A stretch of 16,310 nucleotides of DNA, taken from JANLQB01 sp043735935. Its GTDB lineage: Bacteria; Verrucomicrobiota; Verrucomicrobiia; Chthoniobacterales; Chthoniobacteraceae. Below the pieces are notes generated by a model that worked only from the letters and a program-made list of their open reading frames with translations, ran no database searches and had not been told where the DNA came from. The position numbers and the translations under genes are program-made. Each line of letters begins with the position of its first letter. The stretch's first letter is position 1. Where the stretch lies: assembly GCA_043735935.1 (NCBI GenBank), contig JAYTDO010000581.1, positions 1 through 16,310 of the forward strand, given 5' to 3'. This document shows positions 6,945 through 14,700 of the stretch, piece by piece.

Positions 6945-7844
6945 ATGAAAACACTCCTACCGCAGGCGAGCCCCACGATCGACCAGGTGATGGTGGAGGA
7001 ACGCGCGTCGTCCTTCACCAAGCGCAGCATCAAGGCCGGGGCGAAACTCGCCGGGCTCAAGATGGTGGTCTCGATGATGGACCTCACGACACTCGAAGGC
7101 AAAGATACGCCCGGGAAGGTTGCTTACCTTTGCCGAAAGGCCGTGCAGCCGATCGACGTGCGTTACGGTGTGCCGAGCTGTGCCGCGGTTTGCGTGTATC
7201 CGAATCTCGTGCGAGCGGCGCGGAAGTTCCTCGGGGATTCGCCGGTGCACGTCGCGGCCGTGGCGACCGCGTTTCCGAGCGGGCAAATGCCGATGAGCGT
7301 GAAGCTGGAGGACACGCGGCTCGCCATCGAGGCGGGCGCGGATGAGATCGACATGGTGATCGATCGCGGCGCATTCCTCGCCGGGGAATATGCGCGCGTG
7401 GCCGATGAAATCGGGGCGGTCAAACAGGTGTGCGGCGAGACGCATCTGAAAGTGATCTTCGAAACGGGCGAACTCGGCAGCTACGATCAGGTGCGGTTTT
7501 GCTCCGACCTCGCGATGCGAGCGGGCGCGGATTTCATCAAGACGAGCACGGGTAAAGTCGCACCCGCGGCGACGTTGCCCGTCACGCTCGTGATGCTCGA
7601 GGCGATCCGCGATTTCTACTACGCGACAGGCCGGCGGATCGGGATGAAACCGGCTGGGGGAATCCGCACCGCGAAAGAAGCGCTCGCGTATCTCGTGATG
7701 CTGTCGGAGACGCTCGGCGACGACTGGCTGACGCCGATTCTGTTCCGCTTCGGTGCGAGCACGCTCGCCAATGACGTGCTCATGCAGATCGCGAAGCTCA
7801 CCGACGGGAACTATCAGGGTGCGGATTATTTCTCGCTGCCGTGA
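6945..7844 (+). CDS. deoC: Deoxyribose-phosphate aldolase
   Basis: Class I aldolase that cleaves 2-deoxyribose-5-phosphate to glyceraldehyde-3-phosphate and acetaldehyde in deoxynucleoside catabolism. Visible hallmarks: DLTTLEGKDT near residue 46, VCVYPNLV (83-89), the catalytic Asp D136 in GADEIDMVID, LKVIFETGEL, the Schiff-base lysine K199 in DFIKTSTGK, and the second catalytic lysine K235 in MKPAGGIRTA. These correspond to E. coli D102, K167 and K201. At 299 residues it is longer than the 259-residue E. coli enzyme, mainly at the N-terminus. ATG 6945 is chosen because the upstream in-frame sequence overlaps the membrane-protein gene and is not conserved in kind. It starts 12 bp after the preceding stop, so it is probably the last gene of that unit. 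Confidence 0.96.
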   Translation: MKTLLPQASPTIDQVMVEERASSFTKRSIKAGAKLAGLKMVVSMMDLTTLEGKDTPGKVAYLCRKAVQPIDVRYGVPSCAAVCVYPNLVRAARKFLGDSPVHVAAVATAFPSGQMPMSVKLEDTRLAIEAGADEIDMVIDRGAFLAGEYARVADEIGAVKQVCGETHLKVIFETGELGSYDQVRFCSDLAMRAGADFIKTSTGKVAPAATLPVTLVMLEAIRDFYYATGRRIGMKPAGGIRTAKEALAYLVMLSETLGDDWLTPILFRFGASTLANDVLMQIAKLTDGNYQGADYFSLP

Positions 7845-7853
7845 CGCGCTCCC

Positions 7854-8726
7854 TCAGCGCAAGGGGCGCGCGACCATGATGCCCGCATCGCTGCGATACC
7901 GAGCCAGATAGCTGGATAGCCGCGTATCGACGATGACGCGGCCCGCATTATACGGCGCCGAGGCGTGCATGAAATGGAGGACACCGTCGGAGCCGCGATA
8001 GGCGAGGCCGACGTGCGAGGTGCCGATGCCGCCCGGATCGTGAGTGGTGATGCCGATCACATCGCCCGAACGCAACTGCGGCTCGATCGATGCAACGCGG
8101 TTTTTTGGAATGTGAAACATCGGCATCGCGCCGACCCGCGACTCCATCGCACCGATGCCACTGCGGAGCGCCGGATTCGCACGCATGTATCGGTAGCCGC
8201 GCCAGTTGATCGTCATTTCGTTCGCGATGTGCGAAACCCGCTCGCCGCCGAGCGAGCGTGTGAGGTCGCTGACGAGACTGCGGCTGGTGTTGTCCCGGAA
8301 CCATTCCTCAAGGTAGTGAAGCCGTGAGAGGTAGGTGCCGTCGCATTCGCCGCCGCGGTAACGATCGCGTTCGACGAACTGCAGCATCGTCTCCGGCGTC
8401 CATTGTTCGCGCGGCTGGTCCAACATCCGGGCAAAGGCGAGCGAGCACTCGAAGAAGGTCCAGCAGTCGAGGCCGTTTAAGTTCACCGACGGAGCCTCGA
8501 CACGATCGTCGATCTCCAGCGTGAAGCCCTTGTACGGCGTCCCGACCAAGGCGTGCCCCACGGTGGCGGTGCGTTCACCGATCGGGAGCGCTTTCCACGC
8601 ATCCGCTTGCGCGACGAGACTGTCGAACTTCGCGCGCCCTTTGAACACCGTGTCGAACGGCAGCGCCGCCGCGTGGGCGGCCACCGATAACACGGCGAGG
8701 GCGATCTGGAAAAATAGCCGTCTCAT
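7854..8726 (-). CDS. Secreted DUF1460-type N-acetylmuramoyl-L-alanine amidase-like protein
   Basis: A 290-residue product. Signal peptide MRRLFFQIALAVLSVAAHAA; ATG 8726 is chosen because it starts this peptide, while the longer frame adds only an Arg/Pro/Thr-rich extension. The mature protein has the NlpC/P60-like DUF1460 hallmarks: catalytic Cys C88 in LNGLDCWTFFE, GTYLSRLHYLEEWF (~130-143), His H238 in GTSHVGLAY, and HFMHASAP (251-258). Members of this family cleave peptidoglycan between muramic acid and the stem peptide; the exact bond here is inferred from the family. It lies 31 bp downstream of the giant surface-protein gene on the same strand, so read-through from it is plausible, and it converges on deoC with a 9-bp gap. 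A role in opening the wall for export of the giant protein is speculation. Confidence 0.88.
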   Translation of the reverse strand: MRRLFFQIALAVLSVAAHAAALPFDTVFKGRAKFDSLVAQADAWKALPIGERTATVGHALVGTPYKGFTLEIDDRVEAPSVNLNGLDCWTFFECSLAFARMLDQPREQWTPETMLQFVERDRYRGGECDGTYLSRLHYLEEWFRDNTSRSLVSDLTRSLGGERVSHIANEMTINWRGYRYMRANPALRSGIGAMESRVGAMPMFHIPKNRVASIEPQLRSGDVIGITTHDPGGIGTSHVGLAYRGSDGVLHFMHASAPYNAGRVIVDTRLSSYLARYRSDAGIMVARPLR

Positions 8727-8757
8727 ACGCGTCCGATTTTTACGCCACGGGATCGGT

Positions 8758-11700
8758 TCAGATGGTGGCCGCTTTTCCAAAGAGCACCGAGTCTCCGGCG
8801 TTCGGCGAGGGCGACGGATAGCGGAGGTTGTGATCGATGTAGTCGGGCGTGAGGCCAGCAAGGGTGGTTTGGTTTTCGTCGTAGCTGTAGAGGACGTAGC
8901 GACCGGTTCCGATGATGCTGATCGCGCTGGCGCCGATGTTATTGGTGAACTCGGTGCGCGTGTTGTAGGCGTCGACGACGATGATGATGTCTCCGTTCGT
9001 GGTGGAGGTGACGTCGTTGAATTGCACGTCGTGGCCGCCGCTCAGGAGGGTGATATTCCCGACGGCGCTGATGCCTTCGAGTGACCAGAAGCGGTTGCCG
9101 CGTCCGCTCAAATCGATGCTGGCAGCCGCGGCGATGGCGAGGCCCTCGACGCGGACGGAGCCAGATTCGGTGACGCTGCCACCCGAGGTCAGGTTGAATA
9201 AACCGTCGATTTTCGCCTTTTTGATGAGCGTGCTGTCGGCTTCGACGATCGTCGCATTGTCCGCGGTGACCGAGAGCGATCCGAAGACGTTTCCTGCGCC
9301 GATGACGTTGATGTCGTTTCCGGGCGATGTCTTGAGGGTCACGACGCCTGTGAAGGCCCAGGCCGCCGCGTTGTTGATATCGGCGTGTGAGGTCACCTTG
9401 AGCGTTTTGCCCGTCAGGGTTCCGCCAAAGGTCGCGTCGCCGGTGTAGGTCTGCGTTCCGAGGAGCGTCGTCACATCGTTCACCGCGATCGTGCCGCCCT
9501 TGAGGTTGACGGTCTTTGCGATGATGTCGTCGAATGCCACGGCGCCGGTGGTTTTAACGCGCACGGTCGATAGCGGGGTGGCCCCGCCGACTGCGCCTGT
9601 GACGGTCACGTCGCCGACTCCAGTGTCGAGCGTCAACGCGTAGGCCTTGCCGGTCATGCTGTTGATCGTGCCGCCGAAGACGACCGGGCTTCCGCCGGTT
9701 TTGACGCTGATGCTCGAATTGAGCACGAGATTGTCGCCGATGCTGAATCCGCCGGTATCGACGTAATATCGACCGGCGAGCACCGTGCTGCCGCCGGCGT
9801 CCGCGGTAAAGCCTTCGGCCCACAACCCGCGCAATATGGTCGTTACGCCTGAACTGTTTGCGGTGACGAGTCCGAGCGCAGCGGTCGAGGAGCCGACCGT
9901 GTCCTGGAACGTGATATTGCCGGCGCCAGCGTTCAGGAGCAGGTCGTGGCGATGGAAGATCGTATCCTGCAGGATGTCGTCGAACGTGATATTGCCCGCG
10001 CCGACGCCTGCGCCGCCAGTGGTGTCGATGGTCACATCCTCGTAGAGGTAGGCATTACGGATGAAGATGTTCTGCTTCTCCGTCGTGATGTCGGCGTGGA
10101 TGCGCGTGTAGCGGCTGCTGATCGTAATGCTCGCATTGTCCGTCCCGGTGATCGGCCCGAGGACGTCGATGAAGCTGGTCGCATCGAATTCTTCGAAGGT
10201 GACCGGATCGCTGAACGTCACGCCGGTCGGATCGATGATCATGCCACCGAGGCCCGTGTCCTTGCTGATGTAGATCGAGCGGAAACCATCGGCCAGCGCC
10301 GCGAGGTCGGTGTCGTTTAGGTCGAGTTGTCCGGTGAGATTGGACCCGGCGACGTCTCCGAGATAGACGAGGATATTGCCGTCGCGAGGCCGGAGCGTGA
10401 GTGCTGCGGATCCGCTGACGCTGCCGCCGCCGCCATTGAAGTCGATCTCGTTTGCCTTGAGTGTTAGAAGGTTGTTGGCCGAGACGTCGCCGCCGAAGAT
10501 CGCGTTCTCCGCGGTGACGGAGAGTTGGGAAATGGACGTCGTGACGTTGACGTCGTTCACGAAATTGACGTTCGTGCCGGCCACGATGTTGACCGTGTCG
10601 GTCACGGTGACGCTGCCGTTGAAGGTCGCATTGGACGAAGCGACGACGCGGAGTGCGGTGAGTGGGTTCGAACTTCCGATGGAGCCGACGACGCTCACGT
10701 TCGCGAGGCCGGAGTTGAGGCGGAGCCCGCCGGGCTTCAGGTTTGTCGCATCGACGTTGTTGTTAAAGACGATGTTGTCGCCGGTGTGTCCCGATGTGGT
10801 GATCGAGATCTCCGCCCAGGTTTCGACGTCACCATTGAAGGTGATGTACCCGGCGGCGGTGGTTTTCAATCCGCCACCGCGGAGCGTGATCAAATCAGAG
10901 GCCGTGTATGACTGCGCTCCGGTGGTGATGATCTGCGGCGACAGGTCGATATTCTGCGCGGTGAGCGTGATCGAGGTGAGTTGTTGCAGTCCGCCGATGC
11001 CGGCGCCGCCGGGCGGGTTGGCCGCTCCGTTGAGAGTGATGCTGCCGGTCGGCGTGGCGTCGACGGTCAGGCTCTGGGCGCCATTGATCCAACCGTCCAC
11101 GAGGACATCTCCACCCAGCGGGCCGCTGCTCGTGCTGAGGATCGTGTCCTGTTGGAGGGTGACGTTGCCGGTGATAGTGATGCCAGCCGACTGAGTCGAG
11201 ATCGCGGGTGTTGGTGCGGCGACGTTCAGGTAGATGACCGGAGCCGTGAGGGCGATCGAAGCGGGGGTGAGCGCTCCGCTTCCCGCTCCGACGATCGTGC
11301 CATTGACGGCGATCGTGCCGCCGGCGACCGGCGCGAGGAGCTCGACTGGATCGCGGAACGTGGCGCCGCCGACGGCGATCACGCCGTTGCCTTGCGGGCG
11401 ACCGATGGTGATGAGCGAGAAGCCTTCCTGGAAGGAAGCCAGCTCGAGCGTCGTGAGGTTCAGGCTGCCGGCGGCGTTGAGGCCGATCGAACGGTTGAAC
11501 GTGATCGGCTGGATCGTCAGATGGCCGCTGAGCGAGCCATTGTAGCTGGAGACGGCCCCGTCGAGATCGATGTTGTCCACTGTCCACCGGATGTCGCCGC
11601 CATTCGCGCTGACCGTGCTGTCGGTGAAGAGCGAGTTGCTGGTGATGTTGAGGTTGAGCCCGGTGGCGTTGGTGTCGACGGCTCCGACGAAGATCGTCGA

Positions 11701-14700
11701 TCCGATGGCCGAACTGACGGTGAGGCTCGCCGCGGTCACCCCGGCGACTTCGGTCACGTTCGTGGCCGTGTCGATGATGATGTCGCTCACGCGGGTGACG
11801 CCGCCGACGGCGCCGTTGAACGTGATGTTGCCGATGTCGCTCGCGACGCGCAGATCGAAGTTTCCGTTGATCGTGCCGTTGAAGTTGACGTTGCCGGCGC
11901 CATGCGTGGTGACGCGCGCCAGATCGTTGGCGAGCTGGATCGGATTCTGGAACGTGACGTCGCCGACTCCGATCGAGTTAACGCGGCCGGACAGATACGT
12001 CGCAGCACCGGCGGGTGCCCATGCGTTATTCGAGATGGTGACATTTCTCAGCGCGGCGAGCTGCTGAGTCGATCCGTCGGCGTCGATGACCACGCTGTCG
12101 GTCGCACTTCCGGTGACGGTGTAGTCCGAGCCGACGACGAACAGGTCGCGGCCGGAGCGAAGTTCACCCGCGGTGGAAACGTGAACGCCGCCGAGCGTGT
12201 TGCCATCGGTGTCGGCCTGCACGGTGAGGTCCGAGGTGTTCAGCGTGGTCTCGACGAGCGCGTTGATTTCGATGTTCTCGGTCGCGAGCAGGACGAGCGG
12301 CGACGAGACGCTGACCGTGGCGTTGATGATCATCGTTCCCGGAGCGCCTTGCAGCGTGATGTTGCCGGTGCCGACGACCGGCGAGGCGTTGATGATGACG
12401 CTGTTGGCGAGCGTCAGCGTGCCGCCCGAACCGCCGCGGCTGTCAGCGACCGCGTTGACGGTGAGCAGGCCGCTGGAGGTGAAGGTGATGTTGCCGCCGA
12501 GCGGGATCGGATTCGCTCCGGTGGTGACCACGCCGTTGAGGTTGAGGGCTCCGGTGTTGTTGACCGTGACGTTGCCCCCGGTCGCATTGGTGATCGCCAG
12601 AGTCGTGAGCGGGTTGGCGGTATTCGTGAGCAGGATGTTGCCGCCCGTGCCGTTGGTGGCGGTGAAGCTTGCGACGGTGTTCGCATTTCCAAAGCTCGCC
12701 CCGCCGACGGAGGCCGAGGTGAGCAGCGCACCGCTGACGATGCCCGAGGTTTCCGTGATCGTCCCGATCGAAGTCAACGTCACGTTGCCCGTCGCGCTGA
12801 TGTCCTCGGCGAGCGTGAGCGCGCCGGTGTTCAGCACGACATTGCCCGTGGTGGAAAAGATGCCGTTCGCTCCAGTGACGCCGCCGACGGTGAGCGTGCC
12901 GGGATTGGCGACGAAGAAGCCGCCGCTGCCGCCGGTGCCTTCGAGATTATTGATGGTGGTCTCGATGAGATTTCCCACGACGCCGACGCCCGTGGCGCCG
13001 GAGAGGATGGCCGCGCTTGCCGAGACGTTGGTCGCCGCACCGTTGTTATCCAGGATCGAGCCGCCCGCGCTGATGAAGACGGTGCTGCTCGTGGAGACGG
13101 CGTTCAACAGCCAGTCGCCGGTGGTCGAGACGAGTGTGATCGTTCCGCTGCCGGTGCTGCCGCCGACAATGGCGCCGTTCGATTCCGTGATGAAGACGTC
13201 GCCCGTGCCGGTGCCGGTGAAGGCAATCGTCGTCGCCGAGGTCAGGAGTGGGTTCGCGTTTGTGCCGATGTCTCCGTCCGCATCGCTTGCCGTAAGGGTG
13301 AGCAGGTTCCCCGCGATGGTCGCGCCGGCGCCGCTGCGCAGGATGTCGCCATTGTTGGCGGTGATGGTGACGTTGCCGGTCGTGGAGACGCCCGGATTTA
13401 CCACGGTGATCGAGCCGCCGAGGTCGAGGAGGGTGATGTTTCCGGAGCCGCTCGAACCGTTGACGTTGAGTCCGCTGACTTCAGTAAAGAAGACATCGCC
13501 CGCACCCGTGGTCGTGAAGGTGAGGGAGGTGACGGTCGTGCGAATCGGATTGCCGCTCGATCCGATCGCCGTGCCGGAGCCGAGGAGCGTCACGGTTGCG
13601 TTGGTCGCCGTGATGTCTGTCGAACCGTCTGCGTCCGCGAGACTGCCCGCGGTGAGCGTGAGATTCACATTGCCACTCCCCGCATCGAGATTGATCGCGG
13701 TCAGCCCGTTGGTTTCGATGAAGGTCTGGGCGCCGTTGTTCGTGGTGGCGGTCAGCGTGCCGACGTCGGTCCCGATGTTGATGCTGTTCGCCGCACCGCT
13801 GAGGGTGATGGTCGCGTTCGCAGCCGTTATGTCTGCGGCGCCGTCGCCGTCCGAGACGTTGCCAGTGGTGACGACGAGCGTCACGTTTCCGGCCCCGGCG
13901 TTCAGCGCGAGTCCGGTCAGCGCGTTCGCTTCGGTGAAGAACTGGTTCGCGTTCGTCGTTGTCGCCGTGATCGTGTCCACGTTCGTGGCGATCGGGGAAA
14001 CGGAGGTGCCGATCGCGCCGGGCGCCGTGATGGTGAGGTTCGCGGCGGTGACGTCGTTCGCACCATCGCTGTCGGCGAGTGCGCCAGCGGTGAGGGTGAG
14101 GGTCACATCATTCGCGCCAGCGGTGAGGCTGATCGCGGTCAGGCCGTTTGCTTCGGTGATGAACTGATTTCCGCCCGAGGTCGTCGTGAGCGAATTGACC
14201 GAGGTGAACACGTCCGCCCCGGAGCCTCCGATCGCGCCGCCTGCGCCGAGGGTCAATGTGTCGCCGGTGATGGTGCCGGCCGAGCGTGTGATCGCGCCGC
14301 TCGCCGTGAGCGAGACGATGCCGCTCGCCGCCGTAGTGGTGACGTTTCCGCCGAGCGCGATGGCGCCGGTGTTGTTGACGCTCACGGTCGTCGCTCCCGT
14401 GGTGTTGGTGATGCCGGTAATGGTCAGCGTGGCCGCGGTGTTGACGAGTGAGACGCCGCCGCTCGTGATGTTCGTGGCGTTGAACGCGGTGACGGTGTTC
14501 GCGTTATTGAGCGTCGTTCCGCCGACGGAACTCGTCGTGAGGGTTCCTCCGCTCACCGTACCGGTGTTTTCGGAAATCGTGCCGCCAGCGGTGAGGCTGA
14601 TGTCGTTCGACGTCGCGATTTGCTCGGCGATCGTGATCGCTCCGGTGCTCGTCAGGACGATGTTGCCGCTTGTGGCGGAGACACCGTTGGTGGCCGAGAT

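Noticed and set aside
7846..7860. Short inverted repeat GCGCT-CCCTC-AGCGC between deoC and the amidase
   Set aside because: The stem is only 5 bp and no U-run follows in either direction, so it is not supported as a terminator.
10981..14451. A 1,156-codon open frame on the plus strand
   Set aside because: It is antisense to the giant repeat gene. Its product is Arg/Asp/Gly-rich low complexity with no domain, as expected from the GC-rich third-position pattern of the real frame.
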